Notes: generated by a model from the letters alone, not told the origin. DNA of 9,754 nt from Bacillota bacterium (GCA_021820165.1 JAKADW010000054.1:1-9754); one strand, 5' to 3'; positions 1 to 6,451 are shown, numbered from the stretch's first letter. Numbers and translations: made by a program.

Positions 1-662
1 CGGTCCAACACCGCCTCGGCGACGGTGGGGTCCGGAAACCACTCGTGCCAGCGATCCCGAGGAACCTGACTGGCGATGAGAGTGACCCTCACCTGATACC
101 GATCATCAAGAATTTCTAAGAGGTCCCGGCTTTCATCGAGGGACAAGGGATGGACCGCCCAATCGTCCAGAATGAGCAGATCGTAGCGCATCAGCTGAGC
201 CAGCCACCGAAACCACTGGCCCTCCTGGCGCGCGACCAGGCCATCAGCGAGGAGCCGGGGGACGCGGTAGTAGCGGACCCGACAGTTGCGCCGACACGCG
301 GCATGACCGAAGGCACAGGCCAGGTAGGACTTGCCCACCCCAGTCGGGCCCGTAATCAGCACCGTCTGGTGTTGCGCCACCCAGAGGGCCTGGGTGAGTT
401 GGCGCACCAGCGTGGCATTCCACTGGCGCGGGACCGTATAATCCACCCCTTCAGGGGTGGCGGGTAATCGGAGATGGGCTTCCTGCAACCGGCGGGTAAA
501 TCGTCGGTTGTCGCGCGCTAACCATTCGGCATCGACCAAGAGGGCCAGGCGGTCCTCAAACGTCAAAGGGGCAAGACCCGGGTCTTGCTGTTGACGGAGC
601 CATTCGTCCGCCATCACCGTCAGGCCGAGGGTACGCAAACGATCGAGAGTAGGGTGATTCAT
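1..662 (-). CDS. istB: IS21 transposition helper ATPase IstB (C-terminus outside window)
   Basis: This is the AAA+/DnaC-like ATPase that works with IstA, remodelling target DNA and licensing strand transfer. I translated it from the minus strand; 220 complete codons are visible and the frame stays open to the window edge. The family is usually about 250 residues, so roughly 30 residues are missing. Walker A is GPTGVGKS (residues 105-112), Walker B is LLILDDW (162-168, with D166/D167), and a sensor-like SQVP follows at 198-201. The N-terminal 80 or so residues match the IstA-interacting region expected here. The ATG at 662 is preceded by AAAGGAGG (669-676) six bases away, which fixes the start. 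The gene follows istA after 119 nt, wider than the overlap or near-contact usual in IS21. No frameshift is seen. Confidence 0.92.
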   Translation of the reverse strand, partial: MNHPTLDRLRTLGLTVMADEWLRQQQDPGLAPLTFEDRLALLVDAEWLARDNRRFTRRLQEAHLRLPATPEGVDYTVPRQWNATLVRQLTQALWVAQHQTVLITGPTGVGKSYLACAFGHAACRRNCRVRYYRVPRLLADGLVARQEGQWFRWLAQLMRYDLLILDDWAVHPLSLDESRDLLEILDDRYQVRVTLIASQVPRDRWHEWFPDPTVAEAVLD

Positions 663-706
663 GGGGAGCCTCCTTTGGGATAGATGAGCGCGTGGGGACC
701 ATGTTG

Positions 707-757
707 GCGGTCCTCGGGGGACCGCGCTCGCCGGGACAATGCATGACAATCCTCCTC
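707..757 (-). promoter_or_regulatory. istA-istB spacer: strong SD, mini-ORF start and hairpin
   Basis: On the minus strand, GAGGAGG (751-757) sits six bases before an ATG at 742-744. That ATG opens a 62-codon frame (556-744) which overlaps the first ~107 bases of istB out of frame. Immediately inside it is a perfect 7-bp hairpin, GCGGTCC/GGACCGC (707-713 with 719-725, 5-nt loop). istB then has its own SD at 669-676. The 62-residue product has no recognisable motif and is probably not a protein in its own right. The arrangement could set istB expression by ribosome loading and reinitiation; that is inference. Confidence 0.4.
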
Positions 758-781
758 GTTGGGGTCGATTAGGTCCGTAGG

Positions 782-2335
782 TCAGGCCGAGGGCGACGAA
801 CGGTCGGTATCCGGGCGTCCAAAGTAGTCCGAGCCGCGTAAGTTCTCATGCGGGCCGGGGTCGGGCCGATCCGGGACAGGCACCGCCGCGGCTAAGCAAA
901 ACGCTTTGATCGACCGATACGAGAGGGCCCCCGCCTCCAGGGCGCGCGTGGCCGCCAGCTCCAGCGATGCCGGTGTGACCTTCGGGGCCAAGGCTAAGAT
1001 CCCTTGGCATCGGCGAAAAACCTGCTCGGGGACGACCGCCCGATCGAGGATCGTCCGAATGAGGCGGGCCGTTTCCGGCCCGATGCCGGCCGCGCGGCTG
1101 TGAAAATAGTCCGCATTCCAATCCAAGGTCATCGCCCGATGGGCGGGAGGCAGGTGCTCGGGGAGGGTATGATAGGTGTCCCGAACCAGCCGTGGGTGGG
1201 AGGCCACCCGCACATGGTCATGGAACACTTCGACCAAGGTGGCGCTCACCCGGACCTCGACGGATTCGCCGACCAACCGATACGGCACGCTATAATAGTG
1301 ACGATCGACCGCAATATGATAGTCGCGATGAACCTTGGCGAGGCGCCATTCGGCGTCCTCGTACGCGGTGATCGGCAACGGATCGAGCGCCGGGCGTTCT
1401 TCCTGCCAGAGGGACGTCCGCGATCCGGGCAGCTTTTGAAAGGGACGAGCATTGAGCGGTTCGAGCAGGGTGCGCACGGCCGCCCGGGCGGTGTCCCAAT
1501 CGGTAAACCGTTCATGCCGGAGCCGGGCAAGAATCCAGCGTTCCACGAGGAGGACGCCCGCTTCCGCGGGCCCCTTGTCGCGCGGTTTACGGGGCCGGGC
1601 CGGGATAATGGCGACCCCGTAATGCGCCGCGAACGCCTGGTACGCGCGATTGAGGGTGACGTCAAACCGGTCGACTTTGGTGACCAAGGGCTTCGCGTTG
1701 TCCGGGACCACAATCCGGGGGACCCCGCCAAAATACGTAAACGCGTCCACGTGGCCGCGAATCCACCACGCGGTGGTTTGTTGCGGATGGAGATCGGCGA
1801 ACACATACTGGCTATACCCCAAGACGGCGACGAACACCTGCGCCGATTGCACGGACCCCGTAGGCGGGTCCACAATCGGCACCGTCGGGCCCGCGTAATC
1901 GACATAGCAGTGTTGGCCGGGCACATGGTGCTTGCGCAGGACGAGGTCGACGCGTCCTTGATATTGGCGATACCGCGCACAAAACTGGGAATACTCGTAT
2001 CCCGTGGGGTGCGCAGCGCGATACTCACGCCAGAGCAACTCCAACGTGGTGCCTTTTTGGCGCAACTCGCGATGAACTTGGGCCCAATCCGGCTCGGGCC
2101 GCTGGCGCGGTCGCCCAAGATTGCCCGGGTACAGATGCCGATGGAGCACGGGATCGGACGTGTCCTCCGGGAGCGGCCAGGTCATGTCGGAGCGTTCAAA
2201 GCGTTTCACGATATCCCCGACGGTCACGTGGCTCACCCCGTGCGCGCGGGCAATTTCCCGATCTTTCAACCCAACGTCGTAGTGCAACCGTAAAATTTCC
2301 CGGAGTTGATGCATAGTAATCCCTCGTTTCGTCAT
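782..2335 (-). CDS. istA: IS21-family transposase IstA (DDE integrase)
   Basis: IstA is a 517-residue DDE transposase that binds the IS ends, cuts and joins them to target DNA with help from IstB. An N-terminal helix-turn-helix lies at about residues 11-46 (LREILRLHYD...VTVGDIVKRF). The rve-type catalytic core follows: D146 in CYVDYAG, D212 in VVPDNAK and E258 in RDKGPAEAGV, spaced as in IS21 transposases. The C-terminal part (about 330-400) is the beta-rich domain with HYYSVPYRLVG. The region just before E258 reads GPAE where many relatives have AKVE, but the acidic residue is kept. Length is typical. The ATG at 2335 is preceded by AGGGAGG (2344-2350) at 8 nt, which favours it over the internal Met8. 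The gene is followed by istB on the same strand, and its leader contains a hairpin that overlaps this SD. Confidence 0.95.
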   Translation of the reverse strand: MTKRGITMHQLREILRLHYDVGLKDREIARAHGVSHVTVGDIVKRFERSDMTWPLPEDTSDPVLHRHLYPGNLGRPRQRPEPDWAQVHRELRQKGTTLELLWREYRAAHPTGYEYSQFCARYRQYQGRVDLVLRKHHVPGQHCYVDYAGPTVPIVDPPTGSVQSAQVFVAVLGYSQYVFADLHPQQTTAWWIRGHVDAFTYFGGVPRIVVPDNAKPLVTKVDRFDVTLNRAYQAFAAHYGVAIIPARPRKPRDKGPAEAGVLLVERWILARLRHERFTDWDTARAAVRTLLEPLNARPFQKLPGSRTSLWQEERPALDPLPITAYEDAEWRLAKVHRDYHIAVDRHYYSVPYRLVGESVEVRVSATLVEVFHDHVRVASHPRLVRDTYHTLPEHLPPAHRAMTLDWNADYFHSRAAGIGPETARLIRTILDRAVVPEQVFRRCQGILALAPKVTPASLELAATRALEAGALSYRSIKAFCLAAAVPVPDRPDPGPHENLRGSDYFGRPDTDRSSPSA

Positions 2336-2343
2336 AGACAGAA

Positions 2344-2400
2344 CCTCCCTCGTCGATCGGGGTCGAACCCCCCACGAGAGGCTTCGGCCCGTCGGGCCGA
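2344..2400 (-). promoter_or_regulatory. istA leader hairpins, one overlapping the SD
   Basis: On the minus strand CTCGT (2374-2378) pairs with ACGAG (2349-2353), and inside this GGGG pairs with CCCC (2368-2371 with 2359-2362) around a 5-nt loop. With a G-U pair and one further G-C pair, the stem reaches into the istA SD, AGGGAGG (2344-2350). Just upstream is a 17-bp palindrome, TCGGCCCGTCGGGCCGA on the plus strand (2384-2400). Leader hairpins that hide the transposase SD are known from other insertion sequences such as IS10 and IS50; applying that role here is inference. Confidence 0.4.
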
Positions 2401-2421
2401 GATCCTGCTGAACGATCCTCG

Positions 2422-2520
2422 GTGGTCAGTCATTATTGGAATGGCCGTTCAGCCATTAACGGAATGCATGGTCAGGATTTCGTGGAATGCGTGGTCAGGA
2501 CTTTCCGGAATCGGTGGTCA
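2422..2520. repeat. IS21 terminal repeats: tandem array with exact 23-bp period
   Basis: Units start at 2422, 2445, 2468, 2491 and 2514, exactly 23 bp apart. The first four read, on the plus strand, GTGGTCAGTCATTATTGGAAT, CCGTTCAGCCATTAACGGAAT, ATGGTCAGGATTTCGTGGAAT and GTGGTCAGGACTTTCCGGAAT less their last base, each followed by two linker bases. The shared core is GGTCAG near the start and GGAAT at the end. The fifth unit matches only over GTGGTCA (2514-2520) and then diverges, which marks the likely IS end. Such arrays are IstA binding sites in the IS21 family. Confidence 0.85.
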
Positions 2521-2546
2521 ACATCAATCGTAATATGCAGTCTTCA

Positions 2547-2633
2547 TCAAGTCCGCAAAACCGACTTTTCTGATTTCAACTCGGCTCGCAAGATTGAGAA
2601 CTCCCTTTTTCCAAACCGCATAATGTCTTTCAT
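2547..2633 (-). CDS. Possible 28-residue basic mini-ORF with strong SD
   Basis: Minus-strand ATG (2631-2633) follows AGGAGG (2641-2646) by 7 nt, an excellent ribosome site. The product starts MKDIMRFGKREFSILRAELK and is basic, with no hydrophobic segment. It stops at TGA (2547-2549), 27 bp short of the IS boundary. The strong SD suggests a true start, so this could be a small protein or the 5' end of a gene that has decayed near the insertion. A weak promoter-like pair, TTGGGA and CATAAT (2679-2684 and 2655-2660, 18-bp spacer), lies in front. No function is proposed. Confidence 0.25.
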   Translation of the reverse strand: MKDIMRFGKREFSILRAELKSEKSVLRT

Positions 2634-2671
2634 TGGTTGTCCTCCTACCAATGTATTATGTCGATACTTCG

Positions 2672-2725
2672 CTATGGGTCCCAATAACTCCTGCCCGGTT
2701 TGAACGGCTGTGGTACACGATCCAT
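2672..2725 (-). CDS. Possible 17-residue mini-ORF with good SD
   Basis: Minus-strand ATG (2723-2725) is preceded by GGGAGGAC, with GGAGG at 2733-2737 and 7 nt spacing. It encodes MDRVPQPFKPGRSYWDP and ends at TAG (2672-2674). It is proline-rich and polar with no signal peptide or membrane segment. I do not recognise it. The only support is SD quality and the similar mini-ORF just downstream, so it may be a leader peptide, a small protein or chance. Confidence 0.2.
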   Translation of the reverse strand: MDRVPQPFKPGRSYWDP

Positions 2726-2908
2726 GCCGTGTCCTCCCGACTTTGGCGTTTTTTTCACTTGCGGAGTTCCCGTGGGGTAGGGGGATTACTTGAGCTTGAG
2801 CACACGGTCCTTAATGACACTCGCGAAGCGGCACGACTGTCCGGGATCGGTTGCTACATCCCAAATTTGAAGAGCGAGCTCCCAGCCAGATAGCACTTGG
2901 GAGATTCA

Positions 2909-2942
2909 GGTAAACCGCCGACCTGCTGCTCGACGGTTTACC
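2909..2942. repeat. Strong inverted repeat downstream of glmS
   Basis: GGTAAACCG (2909-2917) and CGGTTTACC (2934-2942) are perfect 9-bp arms. Two more inner pairs form after one mismatch, leaving a 10-nt loop. On the minus strand it follows glmS by about 110 nt but has no T-run after it, so it is a 3'-end stabiliser or poor terminator for the operon rather than a classic one. The right arm can instead pair with TAAACGGT (2945-2952). Confidence 0.5.
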
Positions 2943-2953
2943 CGTAAACGGTA

Positions 2954-2995
2954 GGTGATAGTATCAGTCTTTTTTCTCTTGTATCACCATTTTTT
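2954..2995 (+). terminator. Possible plus-strand terminator facing the glmS 3' end
   Basis: GGTGATA (2954-2960) pairs with TATCACC (2982-2988), followed directly by A and six T (2990-2995). The loop is long (21 nt) and holds another T6 tract. The inverted repeat at 2909-2942 lies upstream, so together they could stop rightward transcription before it runs antisense into glmS. No well-supported rightward gene feeds it, which lowers confidence. Confidence 0.35.
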
Positions 2996-3054
2996 CAAAT
3001 GTACGATCTTTTTTCTAACTCACCACAACACCAACGATAAACCGTTTTGGGGTG

Positions 3055-4866
3055 CTACTCCACCGTCACCGACTTCGCCAGGTTTCTTGGCTGATCCACG
3101 TCTTCTCCCCGGAAGACGGCCGCGTAGTAGGCAAGAAGTTGGAGCGGTATTGCCGCTAGCACGGACGACATCAAAGGATTAGTGGTTGGAATCTCGATGC
3201 GGTGATCCACCGGGATGTTCTTCGGCAAGTGATCGCTCACGACGCCCCAGATTTCTCCGCCCCGAGCCCGCACTTCCAAGATATTGGAGAGGGTCTTTTC
3301 GATGAGGGCGGTTTCTGTAATTACCGCCACCACCGGGGTTCCTTCCTCAATCAGGGCCAACGTCCCATGCTTTAATTCCCCAGCGGCGTAAGCCTCAGCG
3401 TGGATATACGAAATTTCTTTGAGCTTTAGTTGGCCCTCCATACAAAGCGCCCAGTCCATCCCTCGTCCCACATAGAACACATCGCGACTTTGGGACAACT
3501 TCTCGGCGAAGTGTTTCACCTTTTCTGAGTGCTCCAACACCACGGATCCCAACGACGGAACCTCTCTTAGGGCATGCACCAGGTCTGCTCTGGGCTTCCC
3601 CTGGATTTCGGCCAGGGCGAGCGCAATCAAAGTGAGCACCAGAATTTGTGTGGTATAGGCCTTAGTCGACGCCACCGCAATTTCAGGCCCAGCATGGGTG
3701 TACACCACATGATCGGATTCGCGGGCTAAGGTGGATCCCACGGTATTGGTAATCGCGTATGTGGTACGCCCCATTTCGCGTGCCATGCGCACCGAAGCTA
3801 GGGTGTCCGCCGTCTCCCCGGACTGCGAAATGGCGATTACTAACGTGCCGGATTCGAGGATTGGGTCCTGGTAGCGAAATTCCGACGCCACATCGACGGC
3901 CACCGGGATGCGGGCCAATCGCTCGATCAAGGCCTTCCCGATTAGTCCCGCGTGATAAGCCGTACCTGCTGCCACGATTTGGATCCGTTTCACCGTCGAC
4001 CATTGATCATGCGATAATCCGAGTTCTTCCAACACCACCCGATCGCCCTCGAGGCGTCCTAGTAGGCAGTCACTCCATGACTCGGGCTGCTCCATGATTT
4101 CCTTTAACATGAAGTGCGGATATCCCCCACGTTCGGCCTGTGCGATGTTCCAGTCCACTTCCATTACGGGGCGGGTCACAGGATCCCCCTTAATATTGGT
4201 CACGGCGTAACTAGTGGGAGTGACCACCGCCAAGTCGCCATTTTCCAACACCACGGCACGGCGCGTGAACGCTAAAAATGCGCTAAAGTCGCTCGCAAGA
4301 TAGTTTTCCCCCTCGCCTAGGCCAATTAACAGAGGGCTGGTGCGGCGCACCGCCACCACCTTATCTGACTCATGGGACGACACCGCCAAAAACGCATAGG
4401 CGCCCTTTAAACGGGCCTCCGCCCGTCGCACCGCGGAGACCAGATCCAAATTCCCTCCATACTCCTCGAGCAAATGGGGAATCACTTCGGTATCGGTGTC
4501 CGACGTAAAGGCATGGCCCTTGGCCATTAGCTCATCGCGAAGTTCTTGAAAGTTCTCAATGATGCCATTGTGGACCGTGGCTATCTCACCGTGACAATCG
4601 GTATGGGGATGCGCATTTTGGTCGGTCGGGCGCCCGTGGGTGGCCCAACGCGTATGCCCGATGCCACAGGGCCCAGGTGGTAGGGACCCGAGCACTTCTT
4701 CGAGGAGCGTAATTTTCCCTTTACTTTTCCGGAGTGCAATGCCCTCAGGCAATGCCAGCGCAATGCCGGCCGAATCGTATCCCCGATATTCTAACCGTTT
4801 TAGCCCATCAAAAATAAAGGGTAAAGCGTCTGCCTCTTGGCCGACGAACCCAACTATCCCACACAT
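3055..4866 (-). CDS. glmS: Glutamine--fructose-6-phosphate aminotransferase (isomerising)
   Basis: GlmS converts fructose-6-phosphate and glutamine to GlcN6P, the first step toward UDP-GlcNAc and peptidoglycan. It has 603 residues, the usual length. The N-terminal class II glutaminase domain (about 1-240) begins MCGIVG, whose Cys2 becomes the N-terminal nucleophile, so the ATG at 4866 is certain. HTRWATHG (71-78) and HNGIIEN (99-105) are glutaminase motifs. Two SIS sugar-binding domains follow, with AISQSGETADT (345-355), GPEIAVASTKAYTTQ (393-407), AEAYAAGELKHG (490-501) and the C-terminal DQPRNLAKSVTVE. GGAGG (4879-4883) lies 12 nt upstream, rather far, and is partly held in a small hairpin. 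It is the last gene of the operon, separated from glmM by a glmS ribozyme, and so under GlcN6P feedback. Confidence 0.98.
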   Translation of the reverse strand: MCGIVGFVGQEADALPFIFDGLKRLEYRGYDSAGIALALPEGIALRKSKGKITLLEEVLGSLPPGPCGIGHTRWATHGRPTDQNAHPHTDCHGEIATVHNGIIENFQELRDELMAKGHAFTSDTDTEVIPHLLEEYGGNLDLVSAVRRAEARLKGAYAFLAVSSHESDKVVAVRRTSPLLIGLGEGENYLASDFSAFLAFTRRAVVLENGDLAVVTPTSYAVTNIKGDPVTRPVMEVDWNIAQAERGGYPHFMLKEIMEQPESWSDCLLGRLEGDRVVLEELGLSHDQWSTVKRIQIVAAGTAYHAGLIGKALIERLARIPVAVDVASEFRYQDPILESGTLVIAISQSGETADTLASVRMAREMGRTTYAITNTVGSTLARESDHVVYTHAGPEIAVASTKAYTTQILVLTLIALALAEIQGKPRADLVHALREVPSLGSVVLEHSEKVKHFAEKLSQSRDVFYVGRGMDWALCMEGQLKLKEISYIHAEAYAAGELKHGTLALIEEGTPVVAVITETALIEKTLSNILEVRARGGEIWGVVSDHLPKNIPVDHRIEIPTTNPLMSSVLAAIPLQLLAYYAAVFRGEDVDQPRNLAKSVTVE

Positions 4867-4879
4867 AATGCTTCATCGC

Positions 4880-4898
4880 CTCCATAAATCGAATGGAG
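4880..4898 (-). promoter_or_regulatory. Hairpin covering the glmS Shine-Dalgarno
   Basis: On the minus strand CTCCAT (4893-4898) and ATGGAG (4880-4885) form a 6-bp stem with a 7-nt loop. Four of the five bases of the glmS SD, GGAGG (4879-4883), are inside the stem. It lies between the ribozyme and the start codon and would limit initiation unless opened. The stem is visible; a regulatory effect is inference. Confidence 0.4.
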
Positions 4899-4911
4899 TC
4901 GGCCCTAACCG

Positions 4912-5044
4912 CACGGTTTTGTGTCGCCCTTACGAACGACCTTTGTCCGTGATTTTTCGGCTGCTAGGAAGCCGGAGGTCACCCGCCGAATGGTTCGAGA
5001 TCCCTCACCTCGTCAACCCACGCAGAATCGTGGGTCCCGGCGCT
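4912..5044 (-). ncRNA. glmS self-cleaving ribozyme / riboswitch (GlcN6P)
   Basis: The minus strand shows the class in order. The cleavage-site context is A|GCGCC (A at 5044, G at 5043). A CCCACG/CGTGGG hairpin follows (5029-5034 with 5017-5022), then the conserved TTGACGAGG core that carries the catalytic guanine, and GGCGGGTGACC. GAGGT pairs with ACCTC (5007-5011 with 4975-4979). A CGGCT/AGCCG hairpin has the near-conserved loop TTCCTAGC (4958-4974). The last helix is CACGG/CCGTG (4947-4951 with 4912-4916), closing over GTCG/CGAC. GlcN6P acts as cofactor for cleavage. In Bacillus subtilis the 5'-OH product is degraded by RNase J1, which lowers GlmS. Cleavage here would fall 16 nt after the glmM stop, separating glmS from an intact upstream message. 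Confidence 0.96.
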
Positions 5045-5059
5045 GTTGGCACGATAAAT

Positions 5060-6406
5060 TTAGGCTTTTGCCGACTGTAAAGCCTCGTTTACGACCGTAG
5101 CCATGCGGTCTGCCCACTTGCCAATCTGGCTCGCATCCCTCCCCTCCAGCATAATTCTTAGCAAAGGCTCGGTTCCGGAAGGACGTATCAGCACCCGTCC
5201 ATCTGCCCCCAGTTCCCTCTGCGCGCGAGCCACCATTTCGATAAGGCCCGGAATTTCCCTGGGCCAATCCGTAATCGGGCGCGGCAAGTTGACGTTGTGC
5301 AGCACTTGCGGGTAGCGCTCTACCTCTCCCACCAGTGCCGATAACGGGCGCTCTTTGCGTGACATTTGAGCCAACAAGGCCAGTGCGGTAAGTAGTCCAT
5401 CACCCGTCTCTGCCCAGCGTCGTTGGATAATATGCCCTGACTGCTCGCCCCCCAACACGAACCCACCGTCGCGCATCCGGGCCGCCACCCACCGATCTCC
5501 CACCGGAGTCCGTTCGAGGTGGATCCCAATCCGACCTAAGGCCTTTTCCAGTCCTAAATTCGACATCACGGTAGCGACCACCGTGTCCCCAACCAGAGCC
5601 TGTTCGGCCTTTAGGGCTCCCGCCAATACATAAAGGATCTCGTCGCCATCTACAATGTGTCCGGTTTCGTCGACCGCAATGAGACGGTCCGCATCCCCAT
5701 CAAAAGAAAGGCCCACGTCGGCCTCTTCAGCTAAGACCGCTTCACGAACCACATTGGGATGCGTGGCTCCACAGTGTTGGTTGATGTGCTTCCCGTCCGG
5801 GTCGTCATTAAGCATCACGAGTGAGAGTCCGAGTGCTCTCAGTATGGGGGCGGCCGTGGTTATGGCGGCTCCATGCGCCACATCCACCACCACCTTCATC
5901 GGGCGAATTCGCCCCGCAAAGATGGACAGCAAATACTCCTGATAACGGGCCAAGGCCAGGGTCTCGGATCGCGTCACCCCACCCACTTGGTCCGCTCCCA
6001 CCACGCGGAGACGTTTTTGGTCCCGCACCCCGTCTTCCACACGGCTTTCGAGCTCTGTCGGCCATTTTCGGCCACCCCGGTCCATTAATTTAATACCATT
6101 ATATTCGGGCGGGTTATGGGAAGCCGAAATCATTACCCCGGCGCGGGCATTTAAATTATCGATAAGATAGCCTAAAGCCGGGGTGGGAATCACGCCGGCC
6201 ATCACGACATCGGCTCCTTCCGTGGTCAGGCCAGCCGTGAGCGCGGCTTCCAACATTGGGCCCGAAACCCGTGTGTCGCGACCTATGACCACAACCGACC
6301 CGGGCTCCAAAAGCGCGGCCGCAGCTTGGCCAATTCGCATCGCTAACTCCGCGGTCAGATCCTGGTTCGCAATGCCACGCGCTCCGTCAGTGCCAAATAA
6401 CGCCAT
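5060..6406 (-). CDS. glmM: Phosphoglucosamine mutase
   Basis: GlmM interconverts GlcN6P and glucosamine-1-phosphate, the step after GlmS. It has 448 residues, typical of the family. The N-terminus MALFGTDGARG is characteristic. The phosphoserine loop ISASHNPPEYNG gives catalytic Ser96. The magnesium site is DGDADR (236-241), the sugar-specificity loop GGEQSGH (319-325) and the phosphate-binding loop RPSGTEP (408-414). All key residues are present. The start at 6406 has a G-rich site (GGGGG, 7 nt upstream). The gene is 45 nt downstream of cdaR and directly precedes the glmS ribozyme. In Firmicutes GlmM also binds and restrains CdaA, so this operon links c-di-AMP synthesis to wall-precursor supply; that role is known from relatives, not visible here. 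Confidence 0.98.
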   Translation of the reverse strand: MALFGTDGARGIANQDLTAELAMRIGQAAAALLEPGSVVVIGRDTRVSGPMLEAALTAGLTTEGADVVMAGVIPTPALGYLIDNLNARAGVMISASHNPPEYNGIKLMDRGGRKWPTELESRVEDGVRDQKRLRVVGADQVGGVTRSETLALARYQEYLLSIFAGRIRPMKVVVDVAHGAAITTAAPILRALGLSLVMLNDDPDGKHINQHCGATHPNVVREAVLAEEADVGLSFDGDADRLIAVDETGHIVDGDEILYVLAGALKAEQALVGDTVVATVMSNLGLEKALGRIGIHLERTPVGDRWVAARMRDGGFVLGGEQSGHIIQRRWAETGDGLLTALALLAQMSRKERPLSALVGEVERYPQVLHNVNLPRPITDWPREIPGLIEMVARAQRELGADGRVLIRPSGTEPLLRIMLEGRDASQIGKWADRMATVVNEALQSAKA

Positions 6407-6451
6407 ACCTATTCCCCCATCGCCCTCTTAGTGTATACGCAAACTAGCCTA

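Larger units (their letters stand above)
1..2520 (-). mobile_element. IS21-family insertion sequence, partial (left part cut by window start)
   Basis: Two genes in the IS21 order, istA then istB, are read leftward, and the end upstream of istA carries multiple terminal repeats. On the minus strand the outer end would begin with TGACCACCGATTCC, so it starts with TG, as expected for this family whose ends read TG...CA. Repeat homology stops after position 2520, which sets the proposed boundary. The istB-side end lies outside the window, so terminal inverted repeats and the target-site duplication cannot be confirmed. Both reading frames look intact where visible, so the copy may be functional. 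The host sequence beside it (2521 onward) is clearly AT-richer. Confidence 0.9.
2521..3054. other. Intergenic region with no confirmed gene
   Basis: This 534-bp gap lies between the IS end and the 3' end of glmS. I find no tRNA, rRNA or recognisable protein gene. The longest plus-strand frame (2633-2893, 86 codons, TTG start) has no SD. On the minus strand two mini-ORFs with well-placed SD sites stand out (2672-2725 and 2547-2633). A short inverted repeat, CTCCCA/TGGGAG, lies at about 2879-2903, and a stronger one at 2909-2942. T6 tracts occur at 2970-2975, 2990-2995 and 3009-3014. The stretch may hold an uncharacterised small RNA or leader, or remnants of a gene disrupted before or by the IS insertion. 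Confidence 0.6.

Noticed and set aside
150..467. Plus-strand 105-codon frame
   Set aside because: It lies opposite istB, whose Walker motifs and SD are clear.
1246..2118. Minus-strand 290-codon frame inside istA
   Set aside because: It is an out-of-frame shadow of istA with a Ser/Arg/Pro-rich product and no motif.
1004..2293. Long plus-strand open frame (429 codons) opposite istA
   Set aside because: It mirrors istA, has no SD or recognisable domain, and its product is rich in Arg, Gly and Pro as expected for an antisense frame in GC-rich coding DNA. istA has all catalytic motifs.
2432..2460. Promoter for istA in the terminal repeats (AATAAT with TTAATG, 16-bp spacer)
   Set aside because: The -35 matches the consensus at only three of six positions, too weak to list as a feature.
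2422..2536. Tandem 23-bp units considered as a CRISPR array
   Set aside because: The units are contiguous and degenerate with no spacers, and they coincide with the IS end where IS21 terminal repeats are expected.
2633..2893. Plus-strand 86-codon frame with TTG start in the intergenic region
   Set aside because: There is no SD before the TTG or the internal ATG at 2651, and no family resemblance. The upstream CCTCCT is the complement of a minus-strand SD.
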